Source of the DNA: Dysidea avara
Lineage: Eukaryota; Porifera; Demospongiae; Dictyoceratida; Dysideidae
DNA: 64,000 bases
Direction: 5' to 3'
NCBI RefSeq assembly: GCF_963678975.1
Contig: NC_089279.1
Coordinates: 33,795,297 to 33,859,296 of the forward strand
Shown: one piece after another, positions 34,745 through 46,910 of the stretch
Layout: each line of letters starts with the position of its first letter
Numbering within the stretch: the first letter of the stretch is position 1
Program-made: the position numbers and the translations under genes
The notes under the pieces: generated by a model
The model's database searches: none
Seen by the model: the letters and a program-made list of their open reading frames with translations, nothing else
What the model was told of the DNA's origin: nothing

Positions 34745-34912
34745 AATAAATACTTTAGGTTTAAGGAAGAAAATCCATCCCTCCTGGAGGAAGACTGAGT
34801 GTGGCCCCGACTAGACATTGGGTGACCTGCAGTTCGAATCCTGGGGTTGGAGGGATGTTTTTTCCCTTACTTTGGCCTCTTTTCTGTTACACCTTATCAG
34901 TCAGTCAGTAAG

Positions 34913-36683
34913 TAGTGTTGTTTTAGTACTGCTAAATCATTTTAGTTTGATTCTAGTTTTAGTACCATTAGTTAGCTGTAGTTTTAGTTAGTTTAGTTCT
35001 ATAGTACCCCTAAATACCTGCAATTTTAGTTGGTTTTAGTTCTAGTACTCTCAGCTAACTATAGTTTTAGTTAGTATTAGTTCTAGTACCCAGCTCTTCT
35101 GTAATTTTAGTTAGTATTAGTTGCAGTACCCAATTTTAGTTAGTTTTAGTTAGTGTACTACTAGTATGTTCAGTTTATATTATAATCTGAATCTGAATCA
35201 GTGAAACCAAATTCAACCCTTGCCATACAGAGGCTATTAATATACCCAGTTGCACACTTTCACACATCTATTGCACAGCAAGAATTTAAATTATATTTGA
35301 ATGTACATTTTGTTCTTTCGCAAGAATATCTCTCGTTCTAGATTACGGTTTGTTAAACGATTTCTTTTACTTCTGGTAACCTCTCCCCCTGAAGAAAAAA
35401 TTCTCTCAACAGGAGCTGATGATGCAGGTGTTGCGAGAATTTCGCAAGCAGTTAAAGCCAGATCTGGAAACTCATTTTTTTTCTTCTGCCAAAACTCAAA
35501 AGGATCGATTTTTTATCATCTTTACTAACTTTGGATTCTATGTACCGATTCAATTGTTGCTCCTCCAGTGATATTGTGGTTGATATGTTCTCTTGATGGT
35601 CCTGTTCATCGTTTTCTTCATCTAGCAGTCTACTGACTCGATCTAAATGTTTAAAGCGTTTTGCAGGTGGGGGCTGTCCATCTTGATCATCATTTGAAAT
35701 TGGCAAATTAATTTCATCATTGTCATTTTCTTGACTTCCTGGTGACGATTGTTCCGTTTCTTCAGCGTGTCTGTTAATATGCATTAGTTGTAATATGAAC
35801 TCTTTTGCCTTTTCTAGCTGTTTATCATTCAGTATCTTACGATATGCAGGGTTTACCAAAGTGGTTGCTACATAAACTGGATCAAAATTAGGCATATCAG
35901 GATTGGTAGCAAACATAAATCTTCGGTTTAAATCAATAAGCATTCTCCTGGATACTACAGCTACTCCACTGGTTTTGCACATTTCTTCTAAGTGCAGGTT
36001 TAGTTCTTTAAGGACAGGAATAACCATTGCAATGGTTGTGCTGTTTTCGGCTGAAGTAATGTTAGTGTGGTGAGCAAATGGCTGAAGTAGTTGTTGAATG
36101 AATTCTAAATGCTTCCACTGTGTTGCAGTAAGGTTGTCCCAGGCAAGTTCATCAAGACTGGCCTTTAAATTCTGTACCACAAACTGAACCATCATTAGTT
36201 TTTACACCACATACACTTTTGTCATTGATCTTATCAAACCTAAAGTAGCCACATACTCCAGTTGACTTTGGTCTTCCACCTCCACTTGCCATTTTATACA
36301 AATAAACAAATGCTTTAAATAATTGAGTTTAAATAGCAGAAAGAAAAATGCTTAATCAGCAGAATCAATGGTAACACATTTGTGGTATGTGTATCATTTG
36401 CAAGCATCAACATCTTCAAAGAAAAGTACTAATAGGAATAATCTTTTAGGCATAGGATTACATGAAACCTTTTAGTTAGTTCCAGTTCTTGAACTCAAAG
36501 TTGAAAAGGTTTTGGTTTAGTTTTAGTTTTTGAACCAGAAGTTTAAAGAATTTTAGTTTAGTTATAGTTTTTGAACCAAAATTATTCATAAATTTAGTTT
36601 AGTTCTAGTGTACCAAAACTAAAATTAAATAGCTGTACTAAAAGTGTATTTAGTTCTAGTACTTTAGAACCAAAACAACACTA
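34913..36683 (-). mobile_element. hAT-family DNA transposon with 8-bp target duplication
   Basis: Termini TAGTGTTGTTTTAGTAC and, inverted at the other end, TAGTGTTGTTTTGGTTC. They are flanked by TCAGTAAG at 34905-34912 and 36684-36691, the 8-bp target duplication typical of hAT elements. Subterminal regions are dense in short TTTTAGTTAG repeats, as expected for transposase binding. The element is 1771 bp, too short for a full-length copy, and has lost the middle of its transposase gene. It lies inside a SINE, so it is younger than that SINE. Confidence 0.93.
35291..36292 (-). pseudogene. hAT transposase remnant
   Basis: The N-terminus starts at the ATG at 36292 (MASGGGRPKSTGVCGYF) and resembles a BED-type zinc-finger start with two CxxC-like cysteines. 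An internal deletion then joins it, out of frame, to the C-terminal third. The open frame to 35452 has LEFIQQLLQPFAHHT and the helical region typical of late hAT transposase. The dimerisation motif (FPDLALTACEILATPASSA, then PVERIFSSGG, RNRLTNRNLE) lies in another frame after a frameshift near 35510 and ends at a stop at 35291. Most of the catalytic RNase-H-like domain is missing, so the element is non-autonomous. Confidence 0.9.
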
Positions 36684-36797
36684 TCAGTAAGTCAAGCCGC
36701 TCATTAGGTCTAAGTCCCTGAAATTAGGTTAGGTAATCCTAAGGCTGCAGCACATGTTGCCGTCAGACCTTCAGTGCTGGTCACTGTAAAGTGCTAA

Positions 36798-38185
36798 TTA
36801 CATAATTACATAACCAAGTAATAACAAGTATTATTTTTAACTTAACAAGTAATAATAATAATAAGTGACGTCATAAATAATTAATTAAATAATTAATTAA
36901 TGTACAGCGAAACTACTTAGCACACACACAAATGCTCACCGGGATTGTGTTAGACGGTAGTAAAACAGGAAAAATAAAAAGGGATTTTTTTCTTCCGTGC
37001 CTTCGTTATTGAATACAGTTTTCCATATAACGCCATCCTTTTTCAGTGCCTGACAACCAGTAACTCGTTAGTTACCACTCGTAAAACCTATTTGCGTGCC
37101 CAGAAACTAGTAAGGCCGGTTTGTAGCTCATAGCAACCAATTCAAATGCGCTGCGCCGCCTGCGCGTTAAACCAGGCGCTTGACTCCTTGTCTCCTATGA
37201 GGGAAAGCACTATTATTGGTGGAAGCAACGATGTTTTCTTACTTGGAAGTTAGTTCTATGTAATGTACTCCAACTATTACTTTACTGCAAGTAGTTTTTA
37301 GGGTATTCCATTTGAGTATTAAAATGCGCAAAAGCATTAGAATACACTCACGAGATTTTAGCCAATAGTCAGTAGGGGAAAAGTCTTATTATTGGACCAA
37401 ATTTACAAGTTTGTACTACTGTCAAATCACTGATACTACGCTGTGTGGTCTGTTATTTAGTGACTAGTCCATAAGTGGTGACTTACTATTTGTAGCTACT
37501 GTACAAGCATTGTTTAGCTATTAAAAAGGTAGCAAAACAAAATTTCTATGATAAAAGACTCTGTTTACTGTGCTCAGGATCGAGTAAGGGGCACCAAGAA
37601 ATAGTTTTTCATATAGAGCAGTCATTCTTATAAGACTTGTTTGTGTTTCATGTGTATGCAGCTTCTGTAGACATATCAGTACTGTGCATGTTGTACACTA
37701 ATGATGCAGACACATGTGTCATAAGATAAATAATATACTTTGAACATTTGCTTTTACCATATGCTTGCAGCACTAGATGTGCAACTGCTGGTCAAGACAA
37801 ATCTATTGTAGATAACATGGCTTATAGCTACTACAGCATTCAAACCAATATTGTTAACACTGAGTAATAATGACTACAATAGCAGTGCAAATGTAGATGT
37901 AATGAGCTATTCAATTTGTGGATGGTAACAGTGTTAGTGGAGTTTGTACTAAGATTCTGTCTTATAGCAGTGCTGCCTGTTCACGTCCCAAAACAAACCC
38001 AAAGATTCACTCGCAAACAACTATAAACTTGTTGCTAACTACTCGCATAACAATAGTCTATATATCGCATACATACAGTATGCTATAGGATACTAATATA
38101 ATTATGTTCTAGTTAAATGTCTGTTGTTACATATAGCTTGTAATGTATGACTGTGTACAGTACGTATGTATGATGACTTACGATA
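36798..38185. other. gene-free region, first half of a diverged duplication
   Basis: No gene is recognisable. Blocks from about 37600 on match 40000-40900 in the same orientation (landmarks GACATATCAGTACTGT, AATCTATTGTAGATA, ACATGGCTTATAGCTAC, CTACAATAGCAGTGC). The GC-rich stretch near 37130-37210 could be an unmethylated promoter-like spot, but no transcript start can be placed. Confidence 0.5.
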
Positions 38186-39060
38186 TGTGACCGTCTCAGC
38201 GAATACCTGTCTAGTTCGCACAAGCATGAGTATTTAGAAAATAGAAATTTTAAAATAATCCGTAAAATTACACATGCTACAAGAAAAAAATATACAAGTT
38301 TTTATCGGGCCAGTACTCAAAGAAGGAAGATTCAAATCAATTAAACTATGCACCATCTTTGTTTTAGAATCTTCCAATGGTTTGTGTGTCACGTGAGTTT
38401 GTTTACAGAGCAGTAGACATAAACAAAGTTATTGCTGTTTTTTTTTTAACAAAACCACCTTCATACCCTTATGCACAGGTGAATGCAAGGCAAAAACTAT
38501 ACCTTAGTTGGTCTGCCAATCCATGGTGAACATTGTAAGCCAAATTTCAACTTTGTAGACTAATCCAAATGGAAGTTACAGGGTATGACTGCGAATGCAA
38601 GCGCCTGTAGTTTATTTTTAGTTTAGTCACCGTACAAATTGATTTCCTTGTTCTTCCTACTTTCTAGCACTGTAATTCCAAAACTACTCACCACAGAAGG
38701 CTGAAACTTTGGTGAACCATTTCTTGGACTATGCAGATAATGCTGAGAAATTAAAAAAAAATATTTGGAGGTTGTGCGAACTAGACAGGTTTTCACTGAG
38801 ATGGTCACATATGTGATTATTGTATGTACATTCAGTAAAATTAAGTAGTGGATATCATTCAATCTTTCTTTAATAATGTTACTCTGTGTTGTGTTGGCCG
38901 GTCCATCTGTAATGCTATAATTTTTATAGCATACTGTAGTATTGTTACTAGGTTTTACTGAGAATAAAGCAGATGGGGTTGATAATGGCCCTATTCAGTG
39001 TCATACTGTACATGGTATTGGGGACGTTAGCTTTATATAAGTTGACCATATAATATTATT
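37600..39060 (+). repeat. diverged direct duplication, copy A
   Basis: Collinear with 40000-40900 through several blocks, once the TIR element at 38186-38809 is set aside. Many indels and substitutions indicate an old event. No coding function is seen. Confidence 0.6.
38186..38809. mobile_element. TIR element (MITE), TA target site
   Basis: Terminal inverted repeats begin TGTGACCGTCTCAGCG and, inverted, TGTGACCATCTCAGTG. The similarity extends through CCTGTCTAGTTCGCAC. It is flanked by TA on both sides, which points to the Tc1/mariner group. It is 624 bp with no transposase frame. The minus-strand open frame at 38623-38862 crosses its end and is not a gene. Confidence 0.75.
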
Positions 39061-39999
39061 AATTGTGTACACCGAGCACAGAGTTGACGCTTGTTTTCTG
39101 TGTAATAGTGTTGTGAACCGGTATGGAAAAACTGATTAACTGGTATTGTCTTTTGCCCACTTACTTGGTAGACTTCTGCTGACAAGTGATAATGTCATAG
39201 CATAACCTCAAAGCATGTGTAAATGCTGTGTAACAACAAAATAATATTTAGGCAATTTGCAGTTGTCAATTTGGCAAAATACACACTATTTAATTTTTAT
39301 TAAATTTACTTCTAAATTGGCTCTACACTGTTGCAGATGTTGTAGGCTGACAGAAGGATGAATTTGTATCCTGAATGTTTGTTGTGCTGAAATGTCTGCC
39401 TTGTAGATTTAGTGTTCAGTCACAGTGAGCTGTCCACTGATCCCTTTCATAGGGTTAGATCATCCGATGCGCAATCAAATATCTGGATTGGATCATGTGT
39501 GCGATGGATCAATTAGTTCACGTTGAAGTGTTTTAACTTAGTCCTGCTATATACAATCTATTTTTTTTATGAGCCACACCCACTTATCGTTATCATGTAC
39601 AGGGTGTGTATCTCGAAGTAATACAGTAAACCTTTGATTTCTTTAGGATGTCATATCAAGTTACACATACAGTGTTGACAATGTCATCAGTGGACTGCTT
39701 ATTGCAAACTACAAGGGTTATTGAAACTTAATGCTGAGTAGATACCTGACCAACTAACACATTAAAATTGACTATAGGCATTGCATCATCGCTTCGAGAT
39801 ATGCATATGCACAGGCTATATACTGAAGTAGGATACTCTCCTCTCTTTATATATTATGAACTCTTGCTAGTGGCCATGGGCTTGGCTCCATGTAAGCTCA
39901 CAGACAGTATCAAACATAAGATTCATGCAGACTGTAATACTCTAATTGATAAATGAATACAAGCAGCGTCTTATAATTAGAGTGAATTTGTTAGTTTGT
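39061..39999. other. gene-free region between the two duplication copies
   Basis: AT-rich and without recognisable coding sequence. The 62-residue plus-strand frame at 39768-39956 has no identifiable domain. Confidence 0.4.
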
Positions 40000-40900
40000 G
40001 CGTAAAATCACTGATACAAGCAGTTTTTCTTATAAATAATACTTGTTCGTGTTTCATGTATACAGCTTTCCTAGACATATCAGTACTGTCCATTTGGTGC
40101 ATATAGGCACACATGTCAGAGAATGATAGTATAGCTTTGAGCATCTTATTTAAAGATCACTTTCACCATACCTTGCAGCAGTTTGAATGTGTGACTACTG
40201 GCTAAGACCAATCTATTGTAGATACACTTTTCTGTACACTTCGTAGAATGAAATTAATTTGTGTGTGAACATGGCTTATAGCTACCATAGCAAATAAACC
40301 TATCACTTTACAATTATATTGGAGTACTGATGGCTACAATAGCAGTGCTAATGTAAATGTATTGAGCTAGTCATTTTGGGAGTGGGTAGCCATGTTGGTA
40401 GTGTGCATACTAAGATTCTATCATATAAACTATTGGCATATAGCTTATAATGTATGTGGACAGTATAGATCCTCGCTAACCCAAACTCCTGTAATCTAAT
40501 CCCAACAGTAGAAATGACTGTTCTATTAGGGTATTTTGAGAACAAGTGTTTGTTCTATTACAGTATTTGAATAGGGTTCTGTATTATAGTTTATAATCTG
40601 AACAATTTTACTACTTTTATCAACTTGAGAACAGTGCTGTTCAGATTATTGAGGATCCACTGTTTAATAAATTGCTATAATATCCATTATTAGCTTACAA
40701 TGTGCGACTGTTGTGTGCACATATGATAAAATTAAGTGATGGATAACTCCCAATCTTTTTATGATAGTTTTTCTCTGTGTTGGTTGATCCATCTGTTTCC
40801 CTATAATTTTGATAACATACTTTAACATTGTTACGAAGTTGTACTGGGCTTTCAGTGTCTTTGTATTGGTACTGGTGACATCAACTTTATAATATTACCA
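40000..40900 (+). repeat. diverged direct duplication, copy B
   Basis: Matches 37600-39060 in order. It lacks the TIR element, so that element inserted after the duplication or only in copy A. Confidence 0.6.
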
Positions 40901-41341
40901 TGTATTTTGTGTATGTACACTGTGCACATGGCTTTCCCCTTGTTATCTGTACAGTGGTCCTTCTATTATTTAAATTCATTAAATAATGGGAAGTTAAAAC
41001 CGATTGATTTATACACAGAATTCCATTCAAATACTCTAATAGAACATACAGTGTACACTCTGAAACAAAATACTCTAATAGAACAGTCACTTCTGTTTGA
41101 ATAACAAAACATTTGGGTATCGATGGCCGAACATTAAAGGGACCACTGCACTGGGGATGTGTAACCTATTAGAGTATTTTCCATTACATGAACATTCTAT
41201 TAGAGCATGTGTATGTTTTATTAGAGTAGTTGAACATAACTCTATATAAACAAATGGGCTTCATTTATTTGAACAAATTCACTTAACTGGAGTTGTTTTA
41301 TATGTTAACAAATTTACTTGGTTATGTGTGACCCGGTCCTA

Positions 41342-41363
41342 GTAATAATAATAATAATAATAA
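41342..41363. repeat. (AAT)n microsatellite
   Basis: Seven AAT units directly abut the start of the retroelement fragment that follows. Confidence 0.9.
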
Positions 41364-41681
41364 AAGCGTAGGACTTACGAACAACGTGTGCGTGAAATTG
41401 AAACGGCATCATTCACACCTCTTGTGTTCTCAGCTTTGGGAGGAATAAGCAAGCCTGCAGAAACCACCTACAAAAGATCAGCCTCACTCCTTGCTACAAA
41501 GAAGAATCAACAATATAATGTTATGATCACCTTTATTCGCTGCAGATTATCTTTTTTCCTACTACGTTCGGCTATCATTTGTCTTCGTGGAAGTCGTTCT
41601 GCTGCTGGTCGGTCTCATAAAGATCTCACTGACTTTTCTCTTGCTGTGAGTGAGGGAAAGCTCCCTCCTTCTGACTGATGA
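41364..41681 (+). mobile_element. 3' fragment of a reverse-transcriptase element
   Basis: Codes the extreme C-terminus of the same element family as 46911-48500. It reads KRRTYEQRVREIETASFTP and then LVFSALGG, and ends with SLAVSEGKLPPSD and a stop. Everything upstream of the (AAT)n tract is missing, so the copy is 5'-truncated. A fossil with no function of its own. Confidence 0.75.
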
Positions 41682-41702
41682 ACTATCTGCAATTTTTTTG
41701 TG

Positions 41703-42490
41703 TGTGTTTGAATAATTTAAATGAAAAAAATAATAGGAAGGGTAAGGGCGTTGGGTTTTATCGAATTCCTAAAGATCCTCCTGAGCGAAGACGTAGATGG
41801 ATTGCAGCTATTCGCCGCGTTAGATGGCAACCTACTGAAGAAACTCGGCTTTGTGGACTGCATTTTGTTTCAGGTATGCTAGTTAATTGAGTTTTTCCAT
41901 GAAGGGCCATCTAGCTAAATGTGCTATTTATAACCCTCCAGTGCTCAACTGGTAGACTTGATAATAATTATACAGCCAAGTACAGCTTGCCAGTATCTGT
42001 TATAGAATCAGAAAACATAGATACATTTACTAATTACTTATTATCTATCTAATTGTTTGCTGTATATTTTATGTGTATGTGTGATGTCTTTGGGGTGTTG
42101 ATCGCCCCTGGGCGCATCGGCAATTGCCATCTGCCTAGTAACAATAAATAAATTAATTAATTAACATACAACCAAGTACTAAGAATAATATGAAATGTGG
42201 TTAAAATTACGTAATAAATAATGAATGAATGAATAAATAAATAAATAAATAATAAATAAATAATGTTTGAGAAAACTACAAGGCCTAGATTCTCATGTGA
42301 ATGAAGGCACAACCATATAATAAGTATGCCTGTTCGTGCTGATGACTTGACCGTACGTGTAATTCTATATAACGCCCAGCACCATACCCTTGCTTAATTA
42401 CAGATTGTGTGAAGGAGAAGATCATTAAGCATCCGCGGAGTGATAGCAGGAGAGCCAGAGGCCATTTTACACGTAAACAAAAAGATTACA
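41703..42490 (+). CDS. THAP-domain exon plus a candidate following exon (partial gene)
   Basis: Exon 41703-41873 codes a THAP zinc-finger core: KGVGFYRIPKDPPERRRRW, IAAIRRVRWQPTEETRLC, then GLHFVSG. The C-x2-H pair and the conserved tryptophans and proline are present. The N-terminal cysteine pair is read only as CVC, so it may be damaged or supplied by an upstream exon. The exon ends TTTCAG/GTATGC. A candidate next exon, 42404-42490 (acceptor TTACAG, donor AA/GTAAGT), continues in phase as DCVKEKIIKHPRSDSRRARG and HFTRKQKDYK. THAP domains bind DNA in host regulators and P-element-type proteins. The rest of the gene is not visible. Confidence 0.6.
42060..42265 (+). mobile_element. probable LINE 3' tail and AT-rich tract
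   Basis: CGCATCGGCAATTGCC, CTGCCTAGTAACAATAAATA and an (AATA)-rich run resemble the tail near 59650 in reverse (ATCGGCATGCCCAGCAATAA). It lies in the intron between the two THAP exons. Confidence 0.4.
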
Positions 42491-42500
42491 AGTAAGTTTA
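42170..42500 (+). repeat. duplicated block, copy A
   Basis: Matches 43800-44140 in order: AATGTTTGAGAAAACTACAA, GAAGGCACAACCATATAAT, GTTCGTGCTGATGACTTGAC, then the candidate exon and its GTAAGT. The other copy has changes that spoil the exon frame. Confidence 0.75.
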
Positions 42501-42513
42501 AATGTTTGTAACT

Positions 42514-42771
42514 GTGTATAGGCAACACAATTTTACATCATCCAACAAACAAAGTAACTTCTACTTTAACAGATTACCAAGAACCTACAATGGTCTACCA
42601 GTACTTGACTTAAATCAACCTTTTTCCACCATTAAATCACAGTTACTCAAGATCTTCTGGCAGTATTTTACAAACAATTTTGACTCTGACAATCCTCACA
42701 GTCTGCACTTTGTTTGCCCTTGTAGTACCTGCTCCAATTCTCCTCACCCACCAAACTTCAGCAGTAATTAA
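42514..42771 (+). mobile_element. 5'-truncated LINE, ORF2 C-terminus
   Basis: Codes a typical LINE C-terminal tail: RQHNFTSSNKQSNFYFNRLP, RTYNGLPVLDLNQPFSTIKS, then CPCSTCSN and a stop. The pattern F.NR.P..(Y/W)N.LP is common at the end of CR1/L2/jockey-like polymerases. It has no upstream reverse-transcriptase domain. Confidence 0.7.
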
Positions 42772-42867
42772 TAATTTTTTTTCTTGTTCTCTCTTAAAAT
42801 AAGTACTTATATAAGTAAGTTTATTATTAAATACACATGTAAGTTTTAAAATTATAGGATAGTTCAA

Positions 42868-43799
42868 CTATATATCAAATGTAAATGTATGTAATAACTT
42901 TAGCCAGCTAACTTAATTTGATTGTAATTCTATACATTCAATTGTAAATATAAGTTGTACGTATACTTTTTCTGGCTGTGGACACCAGTTGCCCACAGAC
43001 CTTTAATGCAGGCCTTGCCTGCATTAAAAAGCAGTTAAAATAAAATTTAAAAAAATTTGCATCCAGGATGTGCACTCCAGTGAACAACCAGCCGATGCCC
43101 AGCTGATTCGCTCGTAAACAACCAGCTGATGCACTCGTGAACAACAAGGTAATGAGTAATGTAATACTTGTAGTTGTATTATACATCTTCATCCTTCATC
43201 TGGCTTGCTAGCAGCTGGAATTATTTTCCACCTGGCTTCATCAGTTACTACGCTACTGTGAGTCTGTAATAAACAAGAAGATGCATTGCTGCATATACAA
43301 CAATGTGTAACTATCTCTTGTATGTTGTGCATGGCTGTATACATGATATTATAGACTGATCACTGTGCCAACTAGTGCCAATGTCACACCGCTAATATAC
43401 TGGCACATCACCAGTGGCCTCTACTGAGTTACAATGGAGTCTATTGTGCCATATTGGCTTGATTGGGATCATTTGCTAATTGAGCCATCACCATGTACCT
43501 TGTTCTGCATAGCCGCACTTCACTGCTGAGTCATTTTCAAAGACACGTCACACCTACAATATAAACTTTCAGTATAGCTAACTTAACTTGGTTTTGTGTC
43601 AGTTGTGTTTTAGTATTGTGGTTTTCTGATGCCAGTTAAACTCCCTTGACTGTGTACATATGCATATGTATCATTTCCTGTGCATCTTTTCTACATGATC
43701 TGCACACAGTGTGTTGGCTATGCACTGTTTGTACATGCCCCATTAGTAGGTTGTCCCATTGGTGATTGTACTTGGTTGTATTTGCCCCGGGCCTAGTAA
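42868..43799. other. non-coding region
   Basis: No gene is seen. A probable second LINE-like tail, CCCCGGGCCTAGTAAAG followed by AT-rich sequence, ends near 43830. Confidence 0.35.
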
Positions 43800-44140
43800 A
43801 GTACTAAAATAATAAGAAATGCAGTTGAGATTACGTCATAAATAATAATAATGAATAAATACATAATCAAATAAATAAAATAAATAATGTTTGAGAAAAC
43901 TACAAGGTCTAGAGACATGAACTAACCGGAGATAGATTCGCCTGTGAACGAAGGCACAACCATATAATCATCGCTCCTGTTCGTGCTGATGACTTGACCA
44001 TACGTGTAATTCTATATAATTCCCAGTACCACACCTTTGCTTATTTATGGATTGCGTGAAGGAGATTAGCGATGTCCGTGTAGTGACAGCAGGAGAGCCA
44101 GAAGCCACTTTACACGTAAAATTACAAGTAAGTTTTTATG
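43800..44140 (+). repeat. duplicated block, copy B
   Basis: Counterpart of 42170-42500. It keeps the GTAAGT donor but has lost the AG acceptor (TTTATGGATTGCG) and has indels in the exon, so it is a dead copy. Confidence 0.7.
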
Positions 44141-44179
44141 TTGGCAAGTTATAAAGTACCGGCAGTCACGTGCATTAAA

Positions 44180-44330
44180 AAAAATTAGACAAAAACCCAA
44201 GAAAGTGAAAAAAAAGTCTCAGCAGGGGCTCGAACCCCGGGCATCCATACTCATAAGCAATGTTCATAACCATCATACCACCGGTGCTGCAGCTACTCAC
44301 CTCCTTTAGTTTCTACCTTATAAACATCCG
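44180..44330 (-). mobile_element. tRNA-like SINE head
   Basis: On the minus strand an A-box-like TGGTATGATGG is followed ~40 bases later by a B-box GGGGTTCGAGCCCC. The acceptor-like ends pair only partly and the anticodon stem is poor, so it is not a working tRNA gene. An A/T-rich tail follows. It is a different family from the SINE at 9064 and 34769. Confidence 0.5.
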
Positions 44331-44350
44331 ACTGAAGTGACTTCTATATA

Positions 44351-44653
44351 CAAGTACACGAAAAATTTGGAATTTTTAACTAGAGTAGGGACGACAGTAC
44401 ATTGATAAAAAGTACTGAAACAAGTGCATAGGGGTAGTGAACAATACTAAAATACAGTTAAATAATAAGACGTATTACATCCCTACTGTGCATTTCCATT
44501 CTGGCATCTTAAGCACAGTAGGGATATAACACGTCTTATTATTTAACTGTATTTTAGTATTGTTCACTACCCCTATGCACTTGTTTCAGTACTTTTTATC
44601 AATGTACTGTCGTCCCTACTCTAGTTGAAAATTCCAAATTTTTCGTGTACTTG
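44351..44653. mobile_element. foldback element
   Basis: Two inverted arms of ~145 bp flank a loop of about 15-20 bp (around CATTCTGGCATC). The left arm starts CAAGTACACGAAAAATTTGG and the right arm ends CCAAATTTTTCGTGTACTTG. No target duplication is obvious and no open frame is meaningful. Confidence 0.85.
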
Positions 44654-46910
44654 TTTGTTAACTTTTTTTGTAAATCATTTTATTATAGCTGGTGACCCCA
44701 CACATACCACATCTGAAAAGGCAACGTATGCCCCAGCTATATCAATTATCATGTGAAAAGTGAAGTTACCATTACACTTCGTTGTCAGCTATGTTCAACC
44801 CGTTACACACCATTTTAATCAAGAACTTGTTGAAAGCATTTCGGGTCGATCTGAAAGCTTGTTTGGGTTTAGTTTTACCTCACTAATACTGCCTCATCAT
44901 TGTAAGGGAAAATTGAGGCTGATGTTTGGGTGATATTATTTTGTGGGCCACGTCTACTCCTTTGTGGTCCCTACTGTACAGTTACTATCGTACTGTATGA
45001 TAAGCCCTACTCTACCTTTTACACAATCATTAGCTATAACTTTGTTAACAATGATTTTACCAAGTAAGCTATACTTTTCTTTGTACCTGTCATAGATTAG
45101 CTATACAGTACACATTGATCATTGTAGTGGGAATATGGTGGAACACAACAAGTAATTGCTACACATAAGGACGATGCTGCTGGAACGACTGAAAACTGAC
45201 AAGGAATTGTGACAAAATATAATATGCAGGGTTTCTATGAGATTATGCACTTAATACATTATTATTCATGCATTGAATTAGAAGTTTTGTATATGCATTT
45301 TACATTTAATAGTGTTAACAGCTTTAGATAGTTATTTGACTATTCCAATCATGTATGTATATGGTTTTGCTGACTTGTGTAGACAATTGTAAGCACATGC
45401 AAGGATACATAAAGAAGTGTTAATACATTACCAGAAATTTGGTACATTTTTGGTCGTGTGCATTAGTGTAGACAACCTGTGTAAAATATTCATATAATAC
45501 AATCACTTTTGAATGCAATGTTTTTAAAGCTATGCATATGTTGGAATAAATGTCTAATGATTGAAACCAACACATTCCAAAGGGTTTGAAGCCATTTAGT
45601 CCCTAACCACAATATTATCTTGCACTAACCTCAAAATTTGCTTCCACTTAGTACACTTCAAAGCCATACTGTGTATGTAGTGTGTGTCTGTGTCTGCATG
45701 GTTTAATCATGGCACATTTATACCTCATAAATTAGAGTGTTAACCACATCAAAGGGATACTCGAAATAACTGTTTGTGTGCTTTAACTTTCTCAGTTAAG
45801 GAACATTGTGTGAGATATAAACTGTTTGTTTCTTATTTTTTTTCAATTTCTGTTGTAATTTACAAGTACATGTTCCTTTATAGCCTGCAGCTCGTCTATA
45901 CAAAACCATTCATCCGGAAGCCACAAGTCACTGACTAAACTGATGATTGTTTCTAATGTGCATGCATGTGTGCATGTTATTGCATTTTTAAATTAATTGA
46001 GTTGATTGACTATAATGTAGTCTGTATCACAACGCGTACGCCATAAGTGTCTTGTCCTGGAGGAAGCTGGTCTATCACATCATACTTCAGTAGTTTTGCT
46101 TTGTTATTATCGCTAGCATAACTAGTCGAGCAATTTTTGGTCCAAATTTACACCAGATTTAACCTTAGATGGGTAAATTCTCAAAAAATCTTCTGTGGGG
46201 GCATGCCCCCAGGCCCCCTAGACGAGAGCATGCTAAAGCATGCTCTAGGTTTTGCACTGTGTACGTGCATATATGCTCAAAACTCCTTACTTTAAAACAG
46301 CACCCATCATAGTCTGCTGATTTTATTACAAGCATTTTCTAGTTCGATGTACGTGATTTTAATATACCCTGAAAAGTAGACTATCTCATTTGGCGCCAGT
46401 TTCAGCTAGCTACTACTTTCGTAGTTTACTTGCTGGAGAAAACAGAACACCTATAATTAGTTGGATTGAGCTTTCTAAGTAAGGTCAGTGCTGGATTTGC
46501 CTATTAATGACGAATGACGTAGGCAATACGTCATAGACTGAAGCAGTTTCTAATTTGTTGGAGCACCGCTAGTGGACATTTATGGACGGCCTGGAACCAT
46601 AAGTAGATGGCTGTATTTAGCGAAGGTTTTAGCCTACGCGTTAATAATAAGGTGAAAATGATTGGTTACATACAGACTCAACCGACTTCGTAGGGTGAGT
46701 GAGTTTATTGTATGTTAAACCCATACATTTGGGCCTACCGAACCATAGTCTGTATTGCCACATGTAGACGGACTTCAATCCTACCAAATGGGTCATTTAA
46801 CCTCTATTATACAAAATTTCATTACCTTCACTGCAGAGCGGAAATTGTACACCGCTATTTGAGATATATTGCCAATCCAACACTGTATGTCAATTTAATT
46901 TTTAATCAGT
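44654..46910. other. gene-free region
   Basis: No coding region is recognised. Near 46187-46250, GGGGGCATGCCCCCAGGCCC followed by CCCTAGACGAGAGCATGC resembles the end of a DNA element, but no partner end was found. Confidence 0.4.

Larger units (their letters stand above)
34769..36797 (+). mobile_element. tRNA-derived SINE, copy 2, split by a hAT element
   Basis: The head at 34769-34912 has GACTGAGTGTGG and the B-box GTTCGAATCC. The body resumes at 36692 and ends GTGCTGGTCACTGTAAAGTG near 36797. The order matches the inverted SINE at 9064-9291 once the 1.77-kb insertion is removed. Confidence 0.8.

Noticed and set aside
44205-44320. A functional tRNA gene
   Set aside because: A- and B-box-like sequences exist, but the acceptor and anticodon stems do not pair properly and an A/T-rich tail follows, as in a SINE.
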